Below are positions 1-8,071 of a stretch of DNA of 64,000 nt, piece by piece. The DNA lies in NCBI RefSeq assembly GCF_016862075.1, contig NZ_BOMG01000071.1, positions 1 through 64,000 on the forward strand, given 5' to 3'. A program made the translations under genes and the position numbers. Each line of letters opens with the position of its first letter. Within the stretch, counting starts at the first letter, position 1. Under the pieces are notes generated by a model, which saw only the letters and a program-made list of their open reading frames with translations, had not been told where the DNA came from and searched no databases. Source of the stretch: Actinoplanes couchii (GTDB lineage Bacteria; Actinomycetota; Actinomycetes; Mycobacteriales; Micromonosporaceae).

Positions 1-300
1 CGCGCCCTCGGTGTTCGCACCTTGCCCTTCGCCCTCCGTGCCCCGCCCTCGGCGCTCGCGCCTCGGCCCTCGCGCCTCGGCCCTCGCCCTTCACGCCCCG
101 CCTCTTGCCTGCCCCGCCCTCGGCGCCCGCCCCACCTTCGGCGCCCGCGCCTCAGCCCTCCGTTTCCCCGCCGCTCCAACCTCCACCTCACCGCCTCGCC
201 ACCTCACCGCTCGCCGCCTCGCCGCCTCGCCGTCCGCCTTGCGCCCTGGTCCTCTTGCCCTGGGCCCGCTTTCGCGCTCGTTGCGCCTCGTTGATTCTTG
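1..300. repeat. C-rich low-complexity tract
   Basis: The + strand is strongly pyrimidine-biased and built from imperfect short units such as CCTCGGCCCTCGCG, adjacent copies of which sit at about 47-95. Several frames are open on both strands, but their translations are Pro/Ala/Arg/Ser-rich with no domain-like order, so I call no gene here. It may be the edge of a repetitive intergenic region. No start codon with a ribosome binding site is visible. Confidence 0.6.
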
Positions 301-305
301 CCTTT

Positions 306-332
306 GAGGAAAGAGTTGGTGTATCTTTCCTC
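306..332. promoter_or_regulatory. Perfect 9-bp inverted repeat upstream of the first gene
   Basis: GAGGAAAGA (306-314) and TCTTTCCTC (324-332) form a perfect inverted repeat with a 9-nt spacer. A further AGGAAA follows at about 334. The repeat lies 34 bp before the first ATG and in a locally AT-richer stretch. It could be an operator, perhaps for the winged-helix regulator encoded downstream, or a terminator-like hairpin for a gene left of the window. The choice is inference. Confidence 0.4.
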
Positions 333-366
333 TTAGGAAACAGTTGCCCACGGGGAAGGTGTTGAC

Positions 367-810
367 ATGGAGGTCGACGAGGCCGCGAAGGCGCTCGCGG
401 AGATGCAGCGGCGCACCGAGCAGACCCTGCGGCAGGGCAGCCCACGCCGCATCCCGGCATGGCACACCTGGGGATCAGCGGCGGGTCTGACCCTCGTCTT
501 CGCCAGCGGTGACTTCAGCGGCTGGGCTGCGATCGCCCTGATCGTGGCCGGGGTCGCCGTGACCGTCGGGCTGACCATCTTGCTGGACAGGGTGACCGGC
601 GTCCGCCTGCGGATGCGCGCTCTGCGGGCGTGGCCGATGGTGCTGGTCATCGGGGCCATCCTGGTCGCGGCGATCGTGGTCGGTTCGGTGATGCGGCTCT
701 ACGACGTCCCGTTCGACAGCACGATCGGCGGCCTGGCGGGTGCCCTGGTGGGTGTCGTGGGCCTGGGCCGGGCTCAGGCGGCTGCCGCGAGGCCCCGGGC
801 CGAGTCATGA
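367..810 (+). CDS. Small membrane protein, unknown function
   Basis: 147 residues. A charged N-terminal segment (about 1-30) precedes four likely membrane segments at about 33-50, 54-74, 88-110 and 117-137. The ATG is preceded by GGGGAAGG at a good distance. The stop overlaps the ATG of the next gene (ATGA), so the two are probably translated together. A small membrane protein paired with a winged-helix repressor is a common actinobacterial arrangement, where the membrane protein is often the target or partner of the regulator. I do not recognise the family. Confidence 0.75.
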   Translation: MEVDEAAKALAEMQRRTEQTLRQGSPRRIPAWHTWGSAAGLTLVFASGDFSGWAAIALIVAGVAVTVGLTILLDRVTGVRLRMRALRAWPMVLVIGAILVAAIVVGSVMRLYDVPFDSTIGGLAGALVGVVGLGRAQAAAARPRAES

Positions 811-1181
811 GCGGCGCCCGACCATCCGGTTTCAACGAGCTGCTGCACTTCCCGGTCCGGCTGACCATCGTGTCCCTGCTGGTGCCGGCGGTGCACGTCG
901 AGTTCAGCTACCTGCGGGAGGCCACCGGCCTGAGCGATTCGGCCCTGAGCAAACAGCTGACAAGCTTGCAGGAGGCGGGTTACGTCGAGGTCCGGCGCAC
1001 CGGCCGCCGAGCCACGGCCCGCCTGACCAGCACCGGCCGCCGAGCCCTGAGCGACCACGCAGCGGCTCTACGGTCAATGCTGGGCGACACCCTCAACGTT
1101 CCCGACCCGACACCGGTGTCGGCGCCCGCCCTGGCACCCGAGGCGGTGCCCGACCCGGCGCCCGGCGTCAGCCCCGGCTGA
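807..1181 (+). CDS. Winged-helix transcriptional regulator (MarR/ArsR-like)
   Basis: 124 residues from the ATG that overlaps the previous stop. Residues about 5-80 form a compact winged-helix DNA-binding domain: FPVRLTIVSLL, then a recognition helix around LSDSALSKQLTSL and a wing rich in Arg and Gly. This matches the DUF5937/transcriptional-regulator type that senses through fused or neighbouring membrane proteins. The last 25 residues are a Pro/Ala/Val tail, and the stop codon falls inside the first copy of a 40-bp tandem repeat, so the tail may be a recent extension. It probably regulates its own two-gene unit. Confidence 0.75.
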   Translation: MSGARPSGFNELLHFPVRLTIVSLLVPAVHVEFSYLREATGLSDSALSKQLTSLQEAGYVEVRRTGRRATARLTSTGRRALSDHAAALRSMLGDTLNVPDPTPVSAPALAPEAVPDPAPGVSPG

Positions 1182-1320
1182 TCTGGACCTTCTGTGATCG
1201 TCCGGCGTTAGCTCTGGCTGATTCGGGCTTTCCGTGATCGCTCGGCGTTAGCTCTGGCTGGTCTGGGCTTTCCGTGATCGTCCGGCGTCAGCCCCGGCTG
1301 GTCTGGGCTTTTTGCGATTC
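1161..1320. repeat. Four 40-bp tandem repeats
   Basis: Four head-to-tail copies with an exact 40-bp period start at 1161, 1201, 1241 and 1281. Each begins CCGGCGT(T/C)AG and carries GGCTG, GGGCTTT and TGATCG blocks. Copies differ at only a few positions, and the last decays at its 3' end. Copy 1 contains the final codons and the TGA of the preceding regulator gene; copies 2-4 are intergenic. Confidence 0.9.
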
Positions 1321-1369
1321 TGCTGACCATGCGGCGTCCGGGTGGTGGACGACCGACTCTGGGTTTCCC

Positions 1370-1414
1370 GAGGGGCCGGCTTCGGGCTTTCGGAGGGGCC
1401 GGCTTCGGGCTTTC
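1370..1414. repeat. Two 22-bp direct repeats
   Basis: GAGGGGCCGGCTTCGGGC followed by TTTC occurs at 1370-1391 and again at 1393-1414, separated by one base. The repeats lie just downstream of the last gene of the kinase operon (minus strand) and add to the repetitive nature of this intergenic region. Confidence 0.8.
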
Positions 1415-1457
1415 CGGGGGTCGAGGTAGGGCACGGCGTCCGGGTGCGAGGGCTCGG

Positions 1458-3161
1458 TCAGGAGACCGTCACGTGGGCGTCTCGGAGGGTCACTTTTGAG
1501 GTGGGGGCGTCTCCGGAGGCTCCGAAGGTCACCTTGCCCTTCGTGTGGCGGGCGCCCTTCGCGTTGCCCAGGGACAGGTCGCTGGTCAGGATGGTCCGGC
1601 CGTCGACCGAGATCTTCGCGAAGTTGTTGATCACCTCCACCCGGATCACGTGCGGGCCGTTGTCCTCGATGTCCAGCTTGGACATGGTGCCCTCGCTGAC
1701 CACCAGCTGGTCCGACTGGTCCAGGACGCCGTCGTTCAGGTGGCTGACCGAGACGTTGTACGAGCAGACTCCCGCGATGTAGCCGTTGCCGCGTTCGGGG
1801 CTCAGGCGGAACCAGATCATCGCGCACGCCTGCTTGTCCAGCTCGGCGTGGACCTCGATGGTGGTGTCGCCCTTGAAGGCCTGCTCGGGGCCGGCCTCGC
1901 ACTGGGTCATGAACTCGGTCCGGATCACCAGGCCGCCGTCGAAGTCGCAGACGCCGCCGCTGTTCTCGTCGATGAACGGCTTCCACAGGGCCGGCCCGGT
2001 CAGCGGGTCGAAGAGTTCCGTCGCGGACAGCCGGACCGCCGACGACGGGACCGCCGACGACGGGGCCGCCCCGCTCGGCACGGCGTTCTTCTCGTTGTCG
2101 CTCAGACTCGTGCCGACCCAGGCCCCGGCGACGGTGAGCAGCAGGGCGCCGACGGCAGCGGCCGTGACGACGCGCCACCGGCCAGGGCGCTGCTCGGGGG
2201 GCCGGCCAGGGCGCTGCGCCGCGGACTGGCCAGGGTGCTGCTCGGCGGACTGGCCAGGGTGCTGCGCGGTGGACCGGCCACGGCGCTGCGCGGCGGCCGG
2301 GCGGCCCGGCAGATCACGTACCACCGTGGTTACCTGGTGGGGGTCGTCCGGGATCGGCGAGGTGTCGGCGGACGGGGCGGCGGTCAGTTCCAGTAGCAGC
2401 TCCTGGGCGGTGGGCCGCTGCGTGGGGTCCTTGGCGAGGGCGCGTTCCACGATCCCGGCCAGGGACGGTGGCAGTCCGTCCAGGTTCGGCGGCTGGGTGA
2501 GGATGCGGCCCGCGGTGGCGACCGGGTCGCCGGCCGAGAACGGGTTCCGGCCGGTGGCGGCATAGGCGACCACCGCACCCCAGGCGAAGATGTCGGCGGC
2601 GGGCGTCAGCGCCAGTTCCGCGTCGGCGCCGAAACGTTCCGGCGCCATGTACGACAGGGTGCCGACCATCTCCTGCGGCCGGGTGTGGTGACTGGTGGCT
2701 TCGAGCGCCTTGGCGATCCCGAAGTCGATCACTTTGGGGGAGCCGAGGGCGAACAGCACGTTCGCCGGTTTGAGGTCGCGGTGCACGATGCCCGCGCTGT
2801 GGATCGCGACCAGCGCGGACGCCACCCCGACGGCGACACTGTGTAGGTTGCCGCCCCGCAGCGGCCCCTGGTCCCGGAGCACGTCGGCGAGGCTGGGCCC
2901 GTCGATGTACTCGACGACCAGGTAGGGCGTCTCGTGGTCGGGATCCGCGTCGAGGACTTCGGCGGTGCAGAACGCGGGCACTGCCCGGGCCCGGTTGACC
3001 TCGCTGCGGAACCGGGCCCGGAAGTTGAGATCCCGCGCGTGCTCGGCCTTGATCACCTTGATGGCGACGAGAGTGCCGGACGGGTCGCGCCCGAGCCAGA
3101 CGGAGCCCATGCCGCCCTCGCCGAGAAGGCGGAGCAACTCGTAACGGCCCAGAGAATTCAC
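1458..3161 (-). CDS. Receptor Ser/Thr protein kinase, third of three
   Basis: 567 residues. The N-terminal PknB-type kinase domain (about 1-265) shows the glycine loop LGEGGMGSVWLG, catalytic lysine in VAIK (K35), HRDLKPANV, the DFG motif and the APE motif. A linker of about 8-residue repeats (AEQHPGQS and variants, DNA unit about 24 bp) leads to one membrane helix near 330-352. The outer domain of about 190 residues is a beta-rich, lectin-like fold resembling the laminin-G/GH16-like ectodomains seen on actinobacterial kinases, with several cysteines. It is a membrane signalling kinase; the ligand is unknown, a carbohydrate being possible. It is the last gene of the kinase run, separated from its neighbour by 141 bp. 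Confidence 0.9.
   Translation of the reverse strand: MNSLGRYELLRLLGEGGMGSVWLGRDPSGTLVAIKVIKAEHARDLNFRARFRSEVNRARAVPAFCTAEVLDADPDHETPYLVVEYIDGPSLADVLRDQGPLRGGNLHSVAVGVASALVAIHSAGIVHRDLKPANVLFALGSPKVIDFGIAKALEATSHHTRPQEMVGTLSYMAPERFGADAELALTPAADIFAWGAVVAYAATGRNPFSAGDPVATAGRILTQPPNLDGLPPSLAGIVERALAKDPTQRPTAQELLLELTAAPSADTSPIPDDPHQVTTVVRDLPGRPAAAQRRGRSTAQHPGQSAEQHPGQSAAQRPGRPPEQRPGRWRVVTAAAVGALLLTVAGAWVGTSLSDNEKNAVPSGAAPSSAVPSSAVRLSATELFDPLTGPALWKPFIDENSGGVCDFDGGLVIRTEFMTQCEAGPEQAFKGDTTIEVHAELDKQACAMIWFRLSPERGNGYIAGVCSYNVSVSHLNDGVLDQSDQLVVSEGTMSKLDIEDNGPHVIRVEVINNFAKISVDGRTILTSDLSLGNAKGARHTKGKVTFGASGDAPTSKVTLRDAHVTVS
2183..2300. repeat. 24-bp tandem repeats in kinase linker
   Basis: About five imperfect copies of a 24-bp unit containing GGCCAGGG and CGCTGC encode the 8-residue repeats just inside the membrane helix of the kinase. 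Repeat number is likely to vary between strains. Confidence 0.75.
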
Positions 3162-3174
3162 CGTGGCACTCTCT

Positions 3175-3337
3175 CATGGACACCGCCGTCCCGGAGGCGT
3201 GGACCCGGGGATCGCCGGCCGCCAGGGCACGGTGAGCCGGAAGTCGCGGAACCACATGGACACCGCCGTCCCGGAGGCGTGGACCCGGGTGATCGCCGGG
3301 CGTCAGGGCGTGGTGAGCCGGAAGTCGCGGAACGTCA
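3175..3337. repeat. 80-bp tandem duplication of a kinase gene tail
   Basis: The block starting CATGGACACCGCCGTCCC at 3175 recurs at 3255-3256 with a period of 80-81 bp and high identity. The second copy contains the last codons and stop of the kinase gene ending at 3303 (FRDFRL..TP). The first copy, nearer the next gene, encodes the same residues without a gene, so it is a recent tandem duplication of a gene end plus its downstream spacer. Confidence 0.85.
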
Positions 3338-4970
3338 CCTCACCAGCGGGATCCCGGAGCGGCCCGGTGGCGCCCAGGGCCACCCGCCCGCTGGTGCTCC
3401 GCGGCCTCTTCTCACCTTCCAGAACCAGGTCGGCGGTCAGTTTCTTCTTACCGTCGACCGTGACGACAGCCTTGGCCCCGGTCACGTCCATCCGGAACCG
3501 GTGCAGTCCGGTGCCCGCGAGCCGGAGCCGTTTGAGGGTGCCCTCGTCCACGTTGACGTACGCCGAGCCGGTCAGGAGTCCGTCGTAGAGGAAGAGGACG
3601 CCGACGTAGTCCTCGCAGATCATCGTGTAGTAGCCGTCCTCGGCGTCCGCGCTGAGACGGAAGAAGATGATCGCGCAGGTGTCCGCGGTCATCTTCGCCC
3701 GGACCTCGATGGTCATGTCGCCGGCGAAGTTCTGTTCCGGCCCGGCGTCGCAGCGGAAGAACGACTCGGTCCACACCACCAGGCCCTTGTTGATGGTGCA
3801 GCCGCCGTCGACGTCCTCGTACGCGGTCCACAGGCCGGGTGAGGTCAGCGGATCGGCGAGGTTCTTGACGGCGGCGGCGGACGGGGGCGCCGCCGCGGCC
3901 GAGGAGGGGAACGGTCCGGGGGACGGGGCCGACACCGGCGTACCGGCGGACCGGCTGAGCAGGGTGCCGGCCACGGCGCCACCAGCGGTGAGCAGCACGG
4001 CGGTGATGGCCGCAGCCCCGGCAACCCGCCACCGGGTGGCGCTCGAGGCAGCGCCCCGGAGTCGAGAGGTGGCGCCCCGGAGCCGAGAGGCGGGATCCCG
4101 GAGTTGAGAGGCGGGGCCCCGGAGCCGAGAGGTGGCGCCCCGGAGCCGAACGGTGGAGTCCTCCGAAGAAGGGCCAGCGGTCAGTTCGAGGAGCAGTTCC
4201 CGGGCGGTGGGCCGCTGGGCGGGGTCCTTGGCCAGCGCCCGTTCCACGATCCCGGCCAGGGTCGGTGGCAGCCCGTCCAGGTTCGGCGGCTGGGTGAGGA
4301 TCCGGCCGGCAATGGCGAGCGGGTTGTCGGCGGCGAACGGGTTCCGGCCGGTGGCGGCGAACCCGACGATCGCGCCCCAGGCGAAGATGTCAGCGGCCGG
4401 TGTCAGATTCTGATCAGTGTCCGGGTTCAGCCGCTCCGGCGCCATGTAGGAGAGCGTGCCGACCATCTCCTGCGGCCGGGTGTGGTGACTGGTGGCTTCG
4501 AGCGCCTTGGCGATCCCGAAGTCGATCACCTTGGGGGAGCCCAGGGCGAACAGCACGTTGGCCGGTTTCAGGTCCCGGTGCACGATGCCCGCGCTGTGGA
4601 TCGCCACCAGCGCGGACGCCACCCCGACGGCGACGCTGTGCAGGTTGCCGCCGCGCAGCGGTCCCTGGTCGCGGATGACCTCCTGCAGGCTCGGCCCGTC
4701 GACGTATTCGACCACCAGGTAGGGCGTCTCGTGGTCGGGGTCCGCGTCGAGGACCTCGGCGGTGCAGAACGCGGGCACCGCCCGGGCCCGGTTGACCTCG
4801 CTGCGGAACCGGGCCCGGAAACCGGGATCCCGGGCGTGCTCGGCCTTGATCACCTTGATGGCGACGAGAGTGCCGGACGGGTCGCGCCCGAGCCAGACGG
4901 AGCCCATGCCGCCTTCACCGAGAAGGCGGAGCAGCCGGTAGGGCCCCAGCGAGGTGGGTACGGCCGTCAT
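3303..4970 (-). CDS. Receptor Ser/Thr protein kinase, second of three
   Basis: 555 residues, closely similar to both neighbours in the kinase domain (LGEGGMGSVWLG, VAIK at K39, HRDLKPANV, DFG, APE) and in overall plan. A juxtamembrane linker is made of 7-residue repeats of the LRGATSR/LRGAAS type. One membrane helix lies at about 325-345. The ectodomain of about 190 residues starts LADPLTSPGLW, ends FRDFRLTTP and has four cysteines. The start ATG overlaps the stop of the kinase upstream by 4 bp, so the two are translationally coupled. Kinase domains are much more conserved than the outer domains, which suggests duplication followed by divergence of ligand recognition. Confidence 0.9.
   Translation of the reverse strand: MTAVPTSLGPYRLLRLLGEGGMGSVWLGRDPSGTLVAIKVIKAEHARDPGFRARFRSEVNRARAVPAFCTAEVLDADPDHETPYLVVEYVDGPSLQEVIRDQGPLRGGNLHSVAVGVASALVAIHSAGIVHRDLKPANVLFALGSPKVIDFGIAKALEATSHHTRPQEMVGTLSYMAPERLNPDTDQNLTPAADIFAWGAIVGFAATGRNPFAADNPLAIAGRILTQPPNLDGLPPTLAGIVERALAKDPAQRPTARELLLELTAGPSSEDSTVRLRGATSRLRGPASQLRDPASRLRGATSRLRGAASSATRWRVAGAAAITAVLLTAGGAVAGTLLSRSAGTPVSAPSPGPFPSSAAAAPPSAAAVKNLADPLTSPGLWTAYEDVDGGCTINKGLVVWTESFFRCDAGPEQNFAGDMTIEVRAKMTADTCAIIFFRLSADAEDGYYTMICEDYVGVLFLYDGLLTGSAYVNVDEGTLKRLRLAGTGLHRFRMDVTGAKAVVTVDGKKKLTADLVLEGEKRPRSTSGRVALGATGPLRDPAGEVTFRDFRLTTP
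4044..4150. repeat. 21-bp tandem repeats in kinase linker
   Basis: About five copies of a 21-bp unit of the form GAGGTGGCGCCCCGGAGCC plus two bases encode the 7-residue LRGAxSR repeats between the kinase domain and the membrane helix. Confidence 0.8.
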
Positions 4971-6628
4971 GCTTGATCGACGGTGACGCGCGCATCGCGG
5001 AAGGTGACCTGACCGGCCGGGATGTTGTACGCCGACGCGCCGAAAGTGATCAGCCCGCTCTTGTGCCGCGGCCCGGATTCGCGACCACGGGACAGATCGC
5101 TGGTGAGCACCCGCTTGCCGGCCACCGTGACCTTGGCGACGCCGCGCACGATGTCGACCTTGATCAGGTGCGGGCCGTTCTCCTCGATGTCGAGTTCCGG
5201 CAGGTTGCCCTCGTCGGAGTTACGGATGTCGGCGTGGTCGAACCGGCCGTCGTTGCGGAACTGGACCGAGACGTGGGTGGCGCAGACGATCACGTGATAA
5301 CCGTTCTGCCCCGCCTCGTCGTAGCGGAACTTGACGTACGCGCAGGCCCCGGCACTGATCTCGGCCCGTACCTCGATGTGCGTGTCGCCTTTGAACGCCC
5401 GGGACGGCCCGGAGTCGCAGTCCACCTCGGCCGCGGTCCGGACCACCAGGCCACCGCTGAAGTCACAGGTGCCGGAGTCGCTCCGGAACGGTTTCCACAG
5501 GGCCGCCGTGGTCAGCGGGTCGAAGAGCCCTCCGGCGGACAGCGTGGCCGTGGGCACGGGGCCGGGCGCGACGGTGGAGATCCGGACGGACGGCGAGGGC
5601 GCGGCCGCGGTGGTGGACGTGCTCCGCTGCCCGAGCCGGCTGCCGGCGAACGCACCACCGACCGTGAGCAGCACCGCGACCGCCGCCGACGCGATCACCC
5701 GCCCCCCGGTGCCGTGCGAGGCGGCACCCCGGAGGCGAGAGGCGGCACCCCGGAGGCGAGAGGCGGCGCCCCGGAGGGGAGAGGCGGCACCCCGGAGCCG
5801 AACGGTGGAGTCCTCCGAAAGCGGCCCGGCGGTCAGTTCGAGGAGCAGGTCCCGGGCGGTGGGCCGCTGGGCGGGGTCCTTGGCCAGCGCCCGTTCCACG
5901 ATCCCGGCCAGCGAGGGCGGCAGCGCGGTCAGGTCCGGCGCCTGGGTGAGGATCCGCCCGGCGGTGGCGGCCGGATTGTCACCGGCGAACGGGTTCCGCC
6001 CGCTGGCGGCGTACGCCACGATCGCGCCCCAGGCGAAGACGTCGGCGGCCGGTGTCAGATTCTGATCAGCGCCGGGGGCGAACCGCTCCGGCGCCATGTA
6101 CGACAGCGTGCCGAGCACCTCCTGCCCCTGCGTGTGATGACTGGTGGCTTCGAGCGCCTTGGCGATCCCGAAGTCGATCACCTTGGGGGAGCCGAGCGAG
6201 AACAGCACGTTGGCCGGTTTCAGATCCCGGTGCACGATCCCGGCACTGTGGATCGCGACCAGCGCGGACGCCACCCCGACGGCGACACTGTGCAGGCTGC
6301 CACCGCGCAGCGGCCCCTGCTGACGGATCAACTCGCCCAGGTTGGGCCCGTCGACGTACTCGACGACCAGGTACGGCGTCTCGTGGTCGGGATCCGCGTC
6401 GAGGACCTCGGCGGTGCAGAACGGCGGCACCTCCCGTGCCCGGTTGACCTCGCTGCGGAACCGCGCCCGGAAACCGGGATCCCGGGCGTGCTCGGCCTTG
6501 ATCACCTTGATCGCGACGAGGGTGCCGGACGGGTCGCGCGCGAGGTGGACGGCGCCCATGCCGCCCTCACCGAGGAGCCGGAGCAGCTGGTAAGGCCCCA
6601 GAGTGGCGGGGCCCGGGCGAGAGGTCAC
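4967..6628 (-). CDS. Receptor Ser/Thr protein kinase, first of three
   Basis: 553 residues, GTG start. The kinase domain shows LGEGGMGAVHLA (note H in place of the W found in both paralogues), VAIK, HRDLKPANV, DFG and APE. The linker carries LRGAASR repeats, followed by a membrane helix at about 310-330 (VIASAAVAVLLTVGGAFAG). The ectodomain of about 190 residues begins LFDPLTTAALWKPF and has four cysteines. It is the first gene of the kinase run, and its stop overlaps the next start. Expected autophosphorylation and substrate phosphorylation occur on the cytoplasmic side. No cognate phosphatase or FHA protein is present in the window. Confidence 0.9.
   Translation of the reverse strand: MTSRPGPATLGPYQLLRLLGEGGMGAVHLARDPSGTLVAIKVIKAEHARDPGFRARFRSEVNRAREVPPFCTAEVLDADPDHETPYLVVEYVDGPNLGELIRQQGPLRGGSLHSVAVGVASALVAIHSAGIVHRDLKPANVLFSLGSPKVIDFGIAKALEATSHHTQGQEVLGTLSYMAPERFAPGADQNLTPAADVFAWGAIVAYAASGRNPFAGDNPAATAGRILTQAPDLTALPPSLAGIVERALAKDPAQRPTARDLLLELTAGPLSEDSTVRLRGAASPLRGAASRLRGAASRLRGAASHGTGGRVIASAAVAVLLTVGGAFAGSRLGQRSTSTTAAAPSPSVRISTVAPGPVPTATLSAGGLFDPLTTAALWKPFRSDSGTCDFSGGLVVRTAAEVDCDSGPSRAFKGDTHIEVRAEISAGACAYVKFRYDEAGQNGYHVIVCATHVSVQFRNDGRFDHADIRNSDEGNLPELDIEENGPHLIKVDIVRGVAKVTVAGKRVLTSDLSRGRESGPRHKSGLITFGASAYNIPAGQVTFRDARVTVDQA
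5718..5805. repeat. 21-bp tandem repeats in kinase linker
   Basis: About four copies of GAGGCGGCACCCCGGAGGCGA, nearly identical, encode LRGAASR heptads. This array is more homogeneous than the ones in the other two kinases, which points to recent expansion. Confidence 0.85.
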
Positions 6629-6637
6629 CCGGGCACT

Positions 6638-7657
6638 CTAGTGGTAGACGTCCTCATGCGACTTCTCGAAGTCGCGGACCTCGGACAGCCGCCCCTCGGT
6701 CAGCAGGCGGCCCCACGCCGGGTTGCCGAGCAGGATGCGACCCAGCGCGACCAGGTCGTACTCGCCGTCGGCCAGTCCGGCGAGCAGCCGGTCGAGGCGC
6801 GGCACGTCCCGGGTCAGCGTCACCGATCCGACCGTGATCGCCGGGCGCCCGGTCAGTTCGCGGGCCCACCCGGCCAGGTTCAGCGGGGAGCCGGGGAAGG
6901 CCGGCTCCCAGAACCGGCGCTGCGACGCGTGGAAGACGTCGGCCCCGGCGTCGGCGAGAACGGTCAGGATCTGCTCCAGCTCGGCCGGCGACGACGCGAT
7001 CCGGGCGTCGTAGTCACGCTCCTTGAACTGGGAGAACCGGACGATCACCGGAAGCTCGCCACGGACCGCCCGGATCACCTCGGCCGGGAACGCCGCGCGC
7101 CGGGCCGGGGAACCGCCGAAGGCATCGGTCCGGTGGTTGGTCGACGGCCAGAGGAACTCGTCGAGCAGGTAACCGTGCGCGGCGTGGATCTCCACCGCGT
7201 CGAATCCGGCCCGCGCCGCGACCCGGGCGGCCTCGCCGAACGCCGCGACGATCACGTCGATCTCGGCGGTGGTCATGGGGTGCCCGCCGACACCGGACGG
7301 GGTCCACGCCTCGATGCCGTCGACCGGGCTGCGCTCGCTGCCCAGGTGCCAGAGCTGGGTGGCGATCCGCCCGCCGGCCGCGTGCACCGCGCCGGTGACC
7401 TGCTGCCAGCCCGCTTCGGCGGCCCCCGCGGTCATCCGCGGCACGGTCGTCTCGTGACTCGCGGTCGGATGCCCGACCAGGGTGCCCTCGGTGACGATCA
7501 ACCCGATCCCGTTCTCCGCACGCCTGCGGTAGTAATCGGCGACCGCGGCGGTCGGCACCCCGCCGGGCGACCGGAACCGCGTCATCGGTGCCATCACGAG
7601 ACGGTTGGCGAGCTTCAGGCCGGCGACGGAAACGGGGGAGAGAAGTGAAGAGGTCAT
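6638..7657 (-). CDS. Old Yellow Enzyme family alkene reductase / NADH:flavin oxidoreductase
   Basis: 339 residues, the usual length. This is an FMN TIM barrel: the N-terminal PVSVAGLKLANRLVMAPMTR binds FMN, and the active-site His pair lies in EIHAAHGYLLDEFLWP. FGGSPARRAAF and the C-terminal VALGRILLGNPAW (phosphate binding) are typical. It reduces activated C=C bonds using NAD(P)H. It is divergent from a MerR regulator, with a MerR-type operator in the 63-bp gap, so induction by an electrophile or redox stress is likely. The physiological substrate is unknown. Confidence 0.9.
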   Translation of the reverse strand: MTSSLLSPVSVAGLKLANRLVMAPMTRFRSPGGVPTAAVADYYRRRAENGIGLIVTEGTLVGHPTASHETTVPRMTAGAAEAGWQQVTGAVHAAGGRIATQLWHLGSERSPVDGIEAWTPSGVGGHPMTTAEIDVIVAAFGEAARVAARAGFDAVEIHAAHGYLLDEFLWPSTNHRTDAFGGSPARRAAFPAEVIRAVRGELPVIVRFSQFKERDYDARIASSPAELEQILTVLADAGADVFHASQRRFWEPAFPGSPLNLAGWARELTGRPAITVGSVTLTRDVPRLDRLLAGLADGEYDLVALGRILLGNPAWGRLLTEGRLSEVRDFEKSHEDVYH

Positions 7658-7673
7658 GGCGGTACGCTAAAAC

Positions 7674-7698
7674 TTGACACTGATGTGAGGGTCAAGCG
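7674..7698. promoter_or_regulatory. Probable MerR operator/promoter
   Basis: CTTGAC and GTCAAG form an inverted repeat with a 12-nt spacer (about 24 bp in all) between the divergent reductase and MerR genes. CTTGAC doubles as a -35 element. MerR proteins bind this sort of palindrome inside an over-long promoter spacer. Position is good to 1-2 bp. Confidence 0.6.
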
Positions 7699-7720
7699 TT
7701 CTGTGAAAAGAGAGACATCG

Positions 7721-8071
7721 ATGCGGATCGGGGACCTCAGCGCGGCCACCGGCGCCAGCGCGCGATCACTGCGTTACTACGAAGATCAAGGGCTTTTGAG
7801 CAGCAGCCGCGGTACGGGTGGGCAACGGCACTACCCCGACACCGCGATCGAACGGGTCGCCCTGATCAGGACGCTGCTCACCGCGGGCCTGTCCACCGTC
7901 ACGATCAAGGACGTGCTGCCGTGTGTCTCGGACGCGAGCGCCCGCACCCCGTGGCTGGCCGCCCGGCTCGGCGAGGAGCTGACCCGGGTGGAGGCGCAGA
8001 TGGAGGACCTGCGCCGCACCCGGGACATCCTCGCCGGCCTGGTGCGCGACTACGACGTGGCTCAGCGGTAA
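7721..8071 (+). CDS. MerR family transcriptional regulator
   Basis: 116 residues from the ATG at MRIGDLSAATG. An earlier in-frame GTG at 7685 falls inside the operator and is unlikely. The HTH and wing show the family hallmark SARSLRYYEDQGLL and QRHYPDTAIERVALI. A long dimerisation helix follows, with no cysteine-rich metal site, so it senses something other than a metal. It is divergent from the Old Yellow Enzyme gene, its likely target. Its 3' end overlaps the convergent FemAB-like gene by 10 bp. Confidence 0.88.
   Translation: MRIGDLSAATGASARSLRYYEDQGLLSSSRGTGGQRHYPDTAIERVALIRTLLTAGLSTVTIKDVLPCVSDASARTPWLAARLGEELTRVEAQMEDLRRTRDILAGLVRDYDVAQR

Noticed and set aside
5718..5805. Short direct repeats resembling a CRISPR array
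   Set aside because: Units are contiguous without unique spacers, are in frame and encode LRGAASR heptads of a kinase.
4973..7648. 891-residue open frame on the + strand
   Set aside because: It is the antisense shadow of two well-defined minus-strand genes (kinase and Old Yellow Enzyme). Its translation is rich in Arg, Gly and Pro with no domain order.
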